The notes under the pieces are model-generated. The model did not search any database, was not told where the DNA came from, and saw only the letters and a list, made by a program, of their open reading frames with translations. 64,000 nt of DNA from Chionoecetes opilio. Its lineage: Eukaryota > Arthropoda > Malacostraca > Decapoda > Majidae. How positions within the stretch are numbered: the first letter of the stretch is position 1; every line of letters begins with the position of its first letter. Below, in pieces: positions 41,535-52,527 of the stretch. The stretch spans positions 62,001-126,000 of the forward strand of contig JACEEZ010026211.1 of the NCBI GenBank assembly GCA_016584305.1, written 5' to 3'. The position numbers and the translations under genes were made by a program.

Positions 41535-42740
41535 ATGATGAGCGATTGTACTTCGTTGTCAGACAGTGAATCTGTCTGTGTTACAGATCTAGAGTACGAT
41601 GCTCAATCTGAGACCGAAATAAATGACGCTGCTCGCATATACTATGAGGAAAACGAACCTCAGATTGTGATGGGAGCCCAACCCTATATGTTTGAACCAG
41701 AATACGAGGCGGACGAACAGATGTTAGCGGCAACAACAACCCCTTACACACAACAACCCCTTACACACAACAACCCCCTTACACACAACAACCCCTTACA
41801 CACAACAACCCCCTTACACACAACAACCCCTTACACACAACAATCCCTTACACACAACAACCCCTTACACACAACAATCCCTTACACACAACAACCCCTT
41901 ACACACAACAACCCCCTTACACACAACAACCCCTTACACACAACAACCCCCTTACACACAACAACCCCTTACACACAACAATCCCCTTACACACAACAAC
42001 CCCCTTACACACAACAACCCCCTTACACACAACAACCCCCTTACACACAACAACCCCTTACACACAACCCCCTTACACACAACAACCCCCTTACACACAA
42101 CAACCCCCTTACACACAACAACCCCTTACACACAACAACCCCCTTACACACAACAACCCCTTACACACAACAACCCCCTTACACACAACAACCCCTTACA
42201 CACAACAACCCCCTTACACACAACAACCCCTTTACACACAACAACCCCTTACACACAACAACCCCTTACACACAACAATCCCTTACACACAACAACCCCT
42301 TACACACAACAACCCCCTTACACACAACAACCCCTTACACACAACAACCCCCTTACACACAACAACCCCTTACACCACAACAATCCCTTACACACAACAA
42401 CCCCTTACACACAACAACCCCTTACACACAACAACCCCCTTACACACAACAACCCCTTACACACAACAACCCCCTTACACACACAACACCCCCTTACACA
42501 CAACAACCCCTTACACACAACAACCCCCTTACACACAACAACCCCCTTACACACAACAATCCCCTTACACACAACAACCCCCTTACATACAACAACCCCT
42601 TACACACAACAACCCCTTACCACACAACAACCCCCTTACATACAACAACCCTTACACACAACAACCCCTTACACACACACAACCCCTTACACACAACAAC
42701 CCCTTACACACAACAACCCCTTACACACAACAACCCATAA
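41535..42740 (+). CDS. ORF with PYMFEPEY motif running into a tandem array
   Basis: ATG ATG at 41,535. The first ~66 residues are acidic and non-repetitive: DSESVCVTDLEYDAQSE, ENEPQIVMGAQPYMFEPEYE. They are almost the same as in copy 2 (50,933-51,148), with synonymous and conservative changes, suggesting past constraint on protein sequence. From about 41,735 the frame runs through CCCCTTACACACAACAA units and gives meaningless YTQQP/LTHNNP/LHTT repeats as 17- and 18-bp units change the phase. The array's far side (43,398-43,622) has more coding-like sequence ending at a donor-like CCG|GTGAGT, so the original exon was probably split by repeat expansion. From memory, a PY-x-FEP motif occurs at the N-terminus of an expanded P2X7-C-like zinc-domain family in invertebrates; that domain is not present here. 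Confidence 0.45.
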   Translation: MMSDCTSLSDSESVCVTDLEYDAQSETEINDAARIYYEENEPQIVMGAQPYMFEPEYEADEQMLAATTTPYTQQPLTHNNPLTHNNPLHTTTPLHTTTPYTQQSLTHNNPLHTTIPYTQQPLTHNNPLTHNNPLHTTTPLHTTTPYTQQSPYTQQPPYTQQPPYTQQPPYTQQPLTHNPLTHNNPLTHNNPLTHNNPLHTTTPLHTTTPYTQQPPYTQQPLTHNNPLTHNNPFTHNNPLHTTTPYTQQSLTHNNPLHTTTPLHTTTPYTQQPPYTQQPLTPQQSLTHNNPLHTTTPYTQQPPYTQQPLTHNNPLTHTTPPYTQQPLTHNNPLTHNNPLTHNNPLTHNNPLTYNNPLHTTTPYHTTTPLHTTTLTHNNPLHTHNPLHTTTPYTQQPLTHNNP

Positions 42741-43397
42741 CAACCCCTTACACACAACAACCCCCTTACATACAATAAAACCCCTTACACACAACAAACC
42801 CCCTTACACACAACAACCCCTTACACACAACAACCCCCTTACACACAACAACCCCTTACACACAACAACCCCTTACACACAACAACCCTTACACACAACA
42901 ACCCCCTTACACACAACAACCCCTTACACACAACAACCCCCTTACACACAACAATCCCCTTACACACAACAACCCCCTTACACCACAACAACCCCTTACA
43001 CACAACAACCCCCTTACACACAACAACCCCTTACACACAACAACCCCTTACACACAACAACCCCTTACACACAACAACCCCTTACACACAACAACCCCCT
43101 TACACACAACAACCCCCTTACACACAACAACCCCTTACACACAACAACCCCCTTACACACAACAACCCCCTTACACACAACAACCCCTTACACACAACAA
43201 CCCCTTACACACAACAACCCCTTACACACAACAACCCCTTACACACAACAACCCCTTACAACAACAACCCTTACACACAACACCCCTTACACACAACAAC
43301 CCCTTACACACAACAATCCCCTTACACACAACAACCCCCTTACACACAACAACCCCCTTACACACAACAACCCCCTTACACACAACAACCCCTTACA
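41738..43397. repeat. 1.66-kb tandem array, unit CCCCTTACACACAACAA
   Basis: About 95 units of 17 bp, alternating with an 18-bp form carrying a fifth C, with sporadic variants (CATACAACAA, ACAATCC). It begins right after the conserved ORF segment. Confidence 0.97.
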
Positions 43398-43622
43398 CAA
43401 CTATGTTACACGCCAGTCCACCCCATTTCCTACCACACCCCAGTCCACCCCACACCCCCCGTCTCCTACCACACCCCACCCACACCCAGTCAACGCTCCC
43501 GCCACGCCTGCCCCCCCCGGTTGGAGCCCTCACGCCAACAGTGGTGGGAGTGGGAGTCTTGGTGGTGACGCTGTTTGTGTGGAGGCGTTGAAAATGTCAG
43601 GAAAACACAACAGCATCCGGTG
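43398..43622 (+). other. Coding-like remainder downstream of the array
   Basis: Proline-rich, then a frame reading ANSGGSGSLGGDAVCVEALK and KMSGKHNSIR to a splice-donor-like CCG|GTGAGTGAG (about 43,619). It may be the end of the exon that starts at 41,535. Followed by a (GAGT)/(GT) run at 43,620-43,665. Confidence 0.35.
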
Positions 43623-43984
43623 AGTGAGTGAGTGAGTGTGTGTGTGGTGTGTGTGTGTGTGTGAGTGTATCACTACAAATCCTTGCAAATTTCAACGTCC
43701 CGTTCCAATCTGCCCTAGTCCGCCGCACTAATCTTTTCAACACATTTAATGTTGTCGTATCAGTCAAAAACTTGTGCAAACTTTTTTCGAAAAGCACAGC
43801 TGTCTTGCTGCACCCATAAAGGATGCATGCATGTGGCATATCGCAAAAAAATCTATTAGAAACACCCAAAAATCTTCAAGTACTATATTTATCTCTTGTG
43901 TTTACAGTAAAACCCTTATAACTCGGCACTGTATGTCTCGGAATTTGATATAACTCGGCAAGGCAAAGACAGGATTTTTTTTTT

Positions 43985-44038
43985 TTTTACATCTATGCCT
44001 ATAGCACGTGTAGGCAGTGAGCTCCAGGCAGGCCCTGG
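43985..44038 (-). mobile_element. SINE-alpha, 3' piece, split
   Basis: CATCTATGCCTATAGCACGT, GTAGGCAGTGAGCTCCAGG, CAGGCCCTGG. Continues at 48,728. Confidence 0.7.
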
Positions 44039-44269
44039 GCCCATACTTATAAAGATTTAGGATTCGTCTTAGACTCGCTCGAAGTCTTACATATGCGGCC
44101 GGCGTCCTAACAATCATTTCGATGCGCATGTCCTAAATCGCTAAGGACACTCGTGCCTAAGTTTCGAGGTTTGTCTAGTACAGGGTTTGAGATTTTCCTC
44201 GCGAGCAGGGCGTCGGCTAAGACTCTTCTTCCTTCCTTTCTAAAGGAGGGGACCGTCAACATGGAGTGC

Positions 44270-44480
44270 TCCACCCACAACTCCTGAGAGCGTTTTCGTG
44301 ACCAGATAGATTACTGGAAGCGAACTTGTTGATACATAACTAATCAAGCGATACCGCTTGACCGCGTAAGGGATTATATATGCGACAGACTAGTGGGAGA
44401 TGTAACATAAAGCAACAACAAAACAAATACGGCGATCAGTTGCATGACAAGTCACGCGTGTTTTATTATTACTCTTTGAG
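44270..44480 (+). pseudogene. Possible Harbinger transposase N-terminal relic
   Basis: Fragments in two frames: ERFRDQIDYW (44,290-44,320) and LIKRYRLT followed by GIIYATD (44,344-44,390), then an SLRYHVL-like stretch. The order resembles the start of HARBI1-type transposases (FRD...RYRL...I..L). Several stops. Low certainty. Confidence 0.35.
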
Positions 44481-45019
44481 GTATCATGTTCTTCCTGCCT
44501 TGATAATCATAGTATCGTGTACTGATTGAATGTCATGCCCCACCAAACTGTTGATGAAGAATGGTATCATTTTGAGAACATAAACGCTGATTTAGAGTAT
44601 GGCTCAACCTATAAATAAAAAATTAAAAATTTGAATAAGTCCTTGATTTATTAAGCCATGGAACAATATCCATTACTCTATTTCTTTCCCACTTGCCGTC
44701 TTCTTGATCCTTTTCTTATTTGTTCTTGATATCTCTTTAATATACCAAACGACCCACCTTAACCGAACTTAACAGTTTTTTGGTTGGTACAAGCAACTAG
44801 CTTCTAGGTAGTATCTGTATCCAGCATTATTAGTCAATGGGCCCATTGAATTGGGTTTAAACAGACTCAGAATGAATAATCTACACTTGAACCAGGTTAG
44901 AATTGTCAGGCATCGGGATGACCTAACCAAACGGTAAATATTCCGCAGGAGTTGGCGGTGGTTGGCGGGTGGCCAACCACCCGGACAACATCGCGCCACC
45001 ATCAATTAGTTTTTTTTAA

Positions 45020-45125
45020 CCTAAATAGCTCAACATTAACCTAATCCAAATCTAACCCTAAGCTTAAACATAACCTCAAACCAAACCTTAACATAACCTC
45101 AATTCTAACCTAACCTAACTCAGGC
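45020..45125. repeat. Degenerate AACCT-rich tract
   Basis: Telomere-like CCTAA/AACCT words with interruptions, ending AACCTAACCTAACTCAGG. Confidence 0.7.
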
Positions 45126-45904
45126 AATTTGTAATAATGGACGATGACTTTTGCGCGCTCGTTTCAACACCGCTATTTTTTCCTGGTCTTCAATATGTGC
45201 ATTTTCTAATGGAGATAGTTTTTATATCTTGTCGCAAGCCCAAAGTTTAAAAAAAAAAAAAATCATCACCTGATTTTAATGGTACCCTTTTCCATTAAAC
45301 ACTGTATCTCCATCAGAAAAGCACTTAAAACTTGGGTCCGGGAGAAATTAGTCAGGGTCTTATGAGTGTTTCTTAATGAAACCTAAACCTAACCTTTTAG
45401 GTTTTAATGGAACCCAAACTAACCTGGAAAATCTTAAAAACAAGGTCTCCACGCTCCAAGCTGAACACAAACTGTTGGCTCTACGTAAAGCTTACTGACT
45501 GTCTTTAAGACTCTGTTTATATTTTTATATGATGCCGATCCTTACTTTGTCTACATGCCGATATCAAATTTCGCGATCTTCAGCGTGTTATATTTTTTAG
45601 TTTGGTTGCAGGTGCCCAGGAAGATGCCAGTAGAAGATGCTCGTGAGCCGAAACTCCGTGTGCCGTAACGCGCATATTGTTTGCCACCCTACGGGCAATC
45701 CTTTGGGTAGCCAAATACCAAAAAGATGCCGGACAAAGTGTCTGTGTGCCGGCCTTTAGGTTAGTGTTAGGGCAGGTCAGCGTTAGGTTACTCGTTGGTT
45801 AGGTTACTTAGTTTAGGTTAGTGCAACAGGGCACAAGTGGGCTCGCAGAGGGATGGCTAGGTTCAGGTCTGTAGATTTTCGATCTTTGAGTAGGTGCTTC
45901 AATT

Positions 45905-46340
45905 CCTATCTTCTTCTTATGGCTACCAAGCTTGTGGGTACATGGGTGGAAACCTGGTTTTTGGGTGGGCGGGAGCACACACATAAGGGTAAAATATGGC
46001 CCCCCAAAAAAAATCTCGTTAAACTATGTGAATTTTCCTAGTTTCATGGACTTTATCGGGAAATAGTTCCCTTATAATTTGTGCTCACCCACACAAGGAG
46101 CAAACTCATAAGGGAAATATGACTCCCACAAAAAAATCCCTAAACTAGGGAAGAATTCCCTATGTACATAGACTTAATCGTGGTAATATTTCCCCGATAA
46201 AGTTCAATGAACTAGGGAAGATCCCTATTTAGGGATTTTTTTGGGGGGGGTCATATTCCCTTATCGTGTGTGCTCCCCCACCCAAAAACCCGCGGTTTCC
46301 CACATGTCCCCCAGCTTTGTTGGCTATAAGAAGAAGACTA
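45905..46340. repeat. Near-complete palindrome, arms ~180 bp
   Basis: CTTCTTCTTATGGCTACCAA...GGGTGGGCGGGAGCACAC on the left is mirrored by GTGTGCTCCCCCACCCAAAA...TTGGCTATAAGAAGAAG on the right, with CATAAGGG and CCCTTATCG inside and a short centre near 46,120. A third partial arm lies at about 46,965-47,030. Confidence 0.75.
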
Positions 46341-47059
46341 GAGGGTGGAGGCCTTTGTTCTAAGATTTACCCTAACTTAACCACAAGTATATCTACCTAA
46401 CATTATGGTTTCATTACAACCTATCAGACTCTGACAAAATCTTTCCCGGCCAAGTTTTTAGTGGTCATTTCTTTTCTGCTGTAGATAGTGGTTTTTTATG
46501 GAAGATGGTACCATACTACTTCGGTGATAATTATTTTTTTTTTTTTAAACACTGGGCTTGCGCAAAATAAAACTAGCTCCGGTAATACTGGGGCGATAGT
46601 TTCGCGGTCGTTTACAAAGACACCGCCTATTTTTCTTGGCCCTACACATAGGGTGGCTTGCTCTAATAGAGATAGTTTTATTTTGCGCCAAAACAAAAAA
46701 AAACAAAAAAAAAAAATGAAAAAAATTAAACTTACCTAACCTTATAGGTTTTAATGAACCTAACCTAACTGTAAGGGGTTTATAATGAAACCTACAACCT
46801 ATAACCATAAATAGGCTTTATGAAACCACCTAACCTTAACCACCCCAAAGTATAAACTTTTTGTAGATCCTTTTTTTATGGGTTTGCGCAAAATAAAACT
46901 TCTTTAGAACAAGGGGGAACTGTAAAACTTTGGAAGAAGTCCTCACCCTATCTTTTTTTTCTTCCCCTAGTAGCCAACAAGCTGGGGAACTGGCGGGAAT
47001 ACGGAGCGTTTTTGGTGGGCGGGAAGCCAATATAGCTCAGTATTTTATAAGGTCTCCCC

Positions 47060-47885
47060 AAAAAATCTCAAAGTCACTATATGTAACAATCTAACCTAAA
47101 CCGAACCTTTATACCACAAAGTAATACCTAACCTAAACCTCACCTACACCTTAACCACAAAGCTATAACCTACCCTAACTAACCTTAACCACAAAGTATA
47201 CCTTACCCTAACCTAACCTTACCACAAAGTATACTCAACTCGAACCTAACATACTTAACCTTAACCACAAAGTATAACTAACCTAACCTTTAACCCACAA
47301 AGTATACCTAAACACTTTAACACAAAGTATACCTAACCTAACTAACCTAACCTATACCTTAACCACAAAGTATACCTAAACGGACCTAACTAACCTTAAC
47401 CACAAAGTATACCTAACCTCCCTTACCACAAAGTATACCTGACCTAACCTTACTCCACAAAGTATACGCTAACCTTACATCACAAATATACCTAACCATA
47501 ACCTACCCTTAACCACAACGTTTTCTACCTAAAACCGTGGAGAAAACCTACTAACCTTAACCACAAAGTATAGCCTACTTAACCAAAAAGTATCCTAACC
47601 TAACCGAACCTACCTAACCTTAAACCACAAAGTATCCGCTAAACCGAACCTACTTAACCTTAACCGCCACAAAGTACCTAACGCTAACCTTAAGACCACA
47701 AAGTAATACCTAACATAACCTTAACCACAAAGTATAACTAAACCTTAACCACAAAGTATACTAACCTAACCTAACCTAAACCTTAACCACAAAGTATACC
47801 TAACTCTAAACTAACCTTAACCTACAAAGTAATACCTAACCTACCTAAACCTTAACCACAAGTATGACCTAGACTAACGCTAACT
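47060..47885. repeat. Minisatellite of AACCTTAACCACAAAGTAT units
   Basis: About 25-30 degenerate units of ACCTTAACCACAAAGTATAC joined by variable CTAACCTAACC linkers. Built from telomere-type pentamers plus a constant CACAAAGTAT core. Confidence 0.85.
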
Positions 47886-48727
47886 GGACTTAGGATTTTT
47901 GAGGCACCTCATATTTCAATAGCGGCCCGTGTGGGTTAACCAAGGCTTAGCGTCACGCTGGAACCTTTAACAGATGTGAACGTACAATAAGCATACAATC
48001 ATGGCGGTAGTTCATTTCAGTCAAAGCGGAAGGAGGAAGCTCCAAAGTATTTCCCAGCACCTATTGTAGGCTCAAGAAAAAATAGTCGGTGTTCTCGAAA
48101 ACGACCGCGAGACTCGCGTTCCATTATAACCCTAATCTCCATTAGAAAAAGAACCTATTGGGCCAGGAAAAAATAGTCGGTCGTCTTTGAAAACAACCCG
48201 CGAAGTCCTCGTCCATTAGACCGGCAGTCCTTGACGTATCTCTTCGCCGATCATACTCGGCATGTAGAAATTCCCCTCGCAGACATCTCGGACTTCTTTT
48301 TTCCTTGCTTGTAAAGAGATGGCAAGGATGAAAGAGTGCCTTTTCTGTGAAAAAGATTATTTTCTCGTCGATAGAGCGAAGACAATGTCAATGTTTTAGT
48401 GTCTTTTGACGGAACGTGCCCTATCTGGGTACACATTATTCCTTATAGATGATTCATTCGTTTTTATTCTTCAGGCAATTTATCATAGAAATTTAATCTT
48501 GTGTTTTTTGACATATTTTTTATAGCCTTTCTGATGACTCTTAGTAGTGATATTTCATGAAATCCAAATTGGACTCTTGCTAAATGTAGCGCTCAGGCGC
48601 TCTCGCTTTCGTCCTATAGCCGCCGCCGTCTTTATGTACGCGTCTTAGACTTTTCCTCGAACCTTAGGGGACTCAGTGTTAGGACGAATCCTCGGACGAA
48701 TCTATGCTCAAATCTCTTATGAAGTAT

Positions 48728-49010
48728 GGGACTGGAGGTGCTCACTCGAGGCTGTGACTGTTGGGCCCTCGCCCGTGGTGGCGCAGGCAGGATTCTATGT
48801 GACCTCCTAATTAGAGGCTCCATGCCCGCACCCCGTTCTCCCATGCACTTGCAGTCGAAGGTGTAGTTAATGGACATGGCATGTGGGTGTTCCTGAGGCA
48901 CTCCGACGGTGCCGAAAGATTTCAAGTGGTTTGGGGGTCTCTCGGGATCGAATGGGTCTTCAGAACGCCACTCGTGACGTAACCACTTGCTCCCCGCCCC
49001 CCCCCAAAAC
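48728..49010 (-). mobile_element. SINE-alpha, 5' piece, split
   Basis: GAGGTGCTCACTCGAGGCTG, CGCCCGTGGTGGCGCAGGCA, TTAGAGGCTCCATGCCC and, at the head, GAACGCCACTCGTGACGTAA. It continues the piece ending at 44,038. Confidence 0.75.
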
Positions 49011-49186
49011 TGCTCTCTTGGTTTTCATCGTCATTCATGCCCTCACAACCCTTTGTGTGAACATGTAAAAAAAAGTCGGCAAAAAAAAAATGTATCCTGC
49101 TATTTTTGATTTTAAACTGCATCTCTTTCTTATACTCGGCATTCCTCATGCAAAAAGTTGTGTTTTTGTCTTTTGCCCCTTTCCTG

Positions 49187-49260
49187 CAGGCTCAGGCTCT
49201 TCAATTTCATTCCCTTCCGCTGGAAACCCCTTGCGTGATTTTTGCTGAATTTTGAAATAC
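49187..49260 (-). pseudogene. Tigger-A2 transposase exon, inverted decayed copy
   Basis: Minus reading SRKGFPAEGNEIEEPE is a frame-shifted version of the SRKGVSSRKGMKLK stretch. Matches the inverted copy in Tigger-A1. Confidence 0.55.
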
Positions 49261-49389
49261 AGTACTGTATGATGAATCCCAAAACAGTAAAATAGGGGGC
49301 AAAGTAAAGTAAAGGTGGGGAAACCCCGCGTGAGGCTGTCAGCTGCGGGGCCGTGTTTATTCGTCAAACCCCGTCCTTGGATAAAAAAT

Positions 49390-49995
49390 TCCGCTTTTTA
49401 TCGAAATTAAAAAAAAATTTTGGTTTTTTTCTTCAAAAACACAACAAGTTGGTAGGACCGAAATAAAAATCAAGCAAAACATTTTTTTTTTTTTTTTTAC
49501 ATCACAAAGAACGGGAAAAGGGCAAACAAAAAGGGTAACACAAAGCCCGCTTTGTTGCCAGTCCCTATAAAGAAGACGTAAGAGAAAAATAAAAAAGAAG
49601 AGGTGACTAATTTAGTTTGGGAGGTGTCTTTTTACTCTTCTTTTTTAAAAAATGCAAGTATAGGGAAAATGGAAAAATAGAAACAGGGAAAGAGTTTCCC
49701 GAGTTTACCCGTGGAAAAGGGGATGAAAAAGTAAAGATATGATTAACTCTTGATTAGGAAAATGGACGAATAGGGGTGAGAATGAGTAGAAAGTCTTTTG
49801 CAGCAAGGCGCGGGAGGGGGGGGAGGCTGCATTTAGCAAATTCAGAAGAGCAGGGACTGAAAAAAGAGAAGAGAGCAAGAGAAGCAACATTGAGGGGTGT
49901 TTAAAAATTGAAGACAGCCTCAGAGGAGAGGGGTTGTGAACGAAAAAACTTTTTGATTGATTGAAAACAATACAAAAGTAGTTAACAAACTTTCA
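49390..49995. other. Poor-quality A-rich stretch inside Tigger-A2
   Basis: Long A and T runs, indels against the clean copy at 14,350-14,510, and an extra A/G-rich stretch (49,500-49,930) with no counterpart there. No gene called. Confidence 0.5.
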
Positions 49996-50139
49996 GCAAA
50001 TGTTATTTGGGTTTGGGGTTCGTAATCCCAAAACGGTGTTGGAGAAAAAAACTACTCAGTCTACGCGCTGGTACCCGACCTTTGCTTTACTTTGCCACCT
50101 ATTTTACGTGTTTTGGGATTACATCATACAGTACTGAGC

Positions 50140-50310
50140 TGTCAGCTCCATCACGCAAGGGTGTCTCCAGCAGGAAGGGAATGAAATTGAAGAGCTGAGC
50201 CTGCAGAAAAAGGTGAATGAAAGTGCTGGCAAAGATGGATGCAGGTGCGTCCATGCGTACTATTTGTGCTGAGTTTGATATCAAATCCAGCACATTCTAC
50301 CCGTTCACTG
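50140..50310 (+). pseudogene. Tigger-A2 transposase first exon (CENP-B-type HTH)
   Basis: SAPSRKGVSSRKGMKLKS, then VLAKMDAGASMRTICAEF and DIKSSTFYPFTG to the donor CACTG|GTAAGTG (GT at 50,311-312). The start ATG is lost (CTGTCAGCTCC) and there is a frameshift before KVLAK. Confidence 0.7.
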
Positions 50311-50932
50311 GTAAGTGTAGTTTTTATGCCTTTACAGTACTGTACTTACTCCTTTTTTTTTTCTTTTTTTTCAGAGGACATTGCATAACTCGGCAAGGGC
50401 CAGAGCCCCCTATCGTGCCGAGTTATAAGGGTATTACTGTACGTGCTTCTGATCAGCGCGGGGAGAGGCCGCCTTCCTCCTGTTACGTCACCGAGCCGTG
50501 GCGCATCGTCTGCCAGTTGCCAGCAGCGTTTTCGAAGCTCTGGTAAATTTACAGATTTTGATTGCGGATTATTAAAAAACGGCTGACTGGGTGCAAAAAG
50601 TGACAACATATTGTTGATACACTCGATAATGGCTATACTCTAACTACATAAAATCAGGAATAATGAAATGGTCTGGACGATTACTTTAAAGTAATCGTCC
50701 AGACCCAATTTTTTTTTGCCTAATTATATTGAATGCACATTCAAAACACCTAATCGACCAAAAATAATTGATTTCCAGGCCTTATTTCCGTAAAAACACG
50801 ACTTGTAAAAAGCGCGCGAATTTTTTTTTCTTCCCTCCAACAGGGCTACGCATGTTATTGATGACGTCAGAAAAGGAAGGCTCCAATGTAAACAACACTC
50901 GTCTGCCTCTGTGAGACCTGTCGGCAAATGTT

Positions 50933-51148
50933 ATGATGAGCGATTGTACTTCGGTGTCAGACAGTGAATCTGTCGCTGTGATAGATCTAGAGTACGATGC
51001 TCAATCTGAGACCGAACTAAATGACGCTGCTCGCGTATATGAGGAAAAGGAACCTCAGATTGTGATGGGAGCCCAACCCTATATGTTTGAGCCAGAGTAC
51101 GAGGTGGATGAACAGGTGTTAGCGGAGCCTGCTGAGGTTCAACACTAA
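50933..51148 (+). CDS. Short ORF with PYMFEPEY motif (copy 2)
   Basis: ATG ATG start, 71 residues, natural TAA just before the CA array. Acidic: VSDSESVAVIDLEYDAQSE, EKEPQIVMGAQPYMFEPEYE, then VDEQVLAEPAEVQH. Nearly the same protein as the first 66 residues at 41,535. The downstream exons of the original gene are absent, so its product here would be a truncated N-terminus. Function unknown. Confidence 0.5.
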   Translation: MMSDCTSVSDSESVAVIDLEYDAQSETELNDAARVYEEKEPQIVMGAQPYMFEPEYEVDEQVLAEPAEVQH

Positions 51149-51149
51149 T

Positions 51150-51277
51150 AGACACACAAACACTTCTACACACACACACAAACACTACTACACACACACA
51201 AACACTACTACACACACACAAACAGTACTACACACACACACACAAACACTACTACACACACACACACAAACACTACT

Positions 51278-51308
<31 letters not shown>

Positions 51309-51311
51309 CTA

Positions 51312-51347
<36 letters not shown>

Positions 51348-51371
51348 CTACTACACACACACACACATACA

Positions 51372-51412
<41 letters not shown>

Positions 51413-52450
51413 CTACTACACACACACACACAAACACTACTACACACACACAAACACTACTACACACACACACAAACACTACTACACACACACACACACA
51501 AACACTACTACACACACACACAAACACTACTACACACACACACACACAAACACTACACACACACACAAAACACTACTACTACACACACACACACACACAC
51601 ACTACTACGCACACACACACACACACACACAACCACACACACACAACACACACAAACACAACACAAACACTACTACGCACACACACACACAAACACTACT
51701 ACACACACACACACACAAACAATACTACACACACACACACAAACACTACTACACACACACACACAAACACTACTACTACACACACACACACACACTACTA
51801 CGCACACACACACACACAAACACTACTACGCACACACACACAAACACTACTACACACACACAAAACACTACTACCACACACACACACACACACACACAAA
51901 ACACTACTACACACACACACACACACATAAACACTACTACACACACACACACACACAAACACTACACACACACACACAAACACTACTACACACACACACT
52001 ACTACACACACACACAAACACTACTACACACACACAAACACTACTACACACACACACACACTACTACGCACACACACACACACAAACACTACTACGCACA
52101 ACACACACACACAAACACTACTACACACACACACAAACACTACTACCACACACACACACACACACACAACACTACTACACACACACAAACACTACTACAC
52201 ACACACAAACACTACTACACACACACACAAACACTACTACACACACACAAAGACTACTACACACACACACAAACACTACTACACACACACACACACAAAC
52301 ACTACTACGCACACACACACACACACTACTACGCACACACACACACACAAACACTACTACGCACACACACACACAAACACTACTACACACACACACACAA
52401 ACACTACTACACACACACACAAACACTACTACACACACACACAAACACTA

Positions 52451-52487
<37 letters not shown>

Positions 52488-52527
52488 CTACTACACACAC
52501 ACACAAACACTACTACACACACACACA
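51150..52527. repeat. 1.4-kb array, (CA)n with AAACACTACTAC spacers
   Basis: Units of variable (CA)n plus AAACACTACTAC, with GCACACAC variants from about 51,605. It occupies the same place relative to the ORF as the different array in copy 1. Confidence 0.97.

Larger units (their letters stand above)
44039..48727. mobile_element. PIF/Harbinger-like insertion inside the SINE, 4.7 kb
   Basis: Left CCCATACTTATAAAGATTTA and right AAATCTCTTATGAAGTATGGGA are imperfect inverted ends; the SINE's CTGG is on both sides (3-4 bp duplication). GACGAATC / GATTCGTC words are near both ends. A weak HARBI1-like transposase relic lies near the left end. The interior is mostly AACCT-rich repeats and inverted repeats. 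The short duplication and outward-facing remnant favour PIF/Harbinger, but the class is uncertain. Confidence 0.55.
43905..50439. mobile_element. Tigger-A2, split by further insertions
   Basis: TA (43,903-904), CAGTAAAACCCTTATAACTC at left; ...GAGTTATAAGGGTATTACTG, TA (50,440-441) at right. The host piggyBac sequence reads across when it is removed. It has the same parts as Tigger-A1: SINE-alpha (43,985-44,038 with 48,728-49,010), inverted transposase-exon copies (49,187-49,260 minus and 50,140-50,310 plus) and ATAACTCGG words. A SINE at the same internal position suggests the SINE was already in the family ancestor. Confidence 0.82.
41288..50685 (+). mobile_element. piggyBac-like element, copy 1 (enlarged by nested insertions)
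   Basis: Flanked by TTAA (41,284-287 and 50,686-689); the termini AGTAATCGTCCAGACCC and GGTCTGGACGATTACT are inverted. The right body (50,443-50,685) and left body (41,288-41,735) match copy 2 (50,690-52,756). Tigger-A2 (43,905-50,439) sits inside at a TA. It has a conserved short ORF after a polypyrimidine-CAG acceptor-like site (AG at 41,439-440) and a TGACGTCA site (41,459-466). No DDE transposase domain seen, so non-autonomous; the superfamily call rests on the TTAA targets and TIRs. Confidence 0.8.

Noticed and set aside
41738..43397. CRISPR-like regularly spaced repeats
   Set aside because: The units are contiguous 17-18 bp repeats with no unique spacers, in an arthropod-type genome. 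It is a simple tandem array.
45853..46041. 62-codon plus-strand ORF
   Set aside because: It lies within the long palindrome and has no recognisable domain.
47060..47885. True telomere
   Set aside because: The pentamers are degenerate, mixed with a constant core, and lie inside a transposon, not at a sequence end.
51188..52444. Cysteine/valine-rich open frames (CVCVC...) on the minus strand
   Set aside because: They are translations of (CA)n/(GT)n repeats and have no coding meaning.
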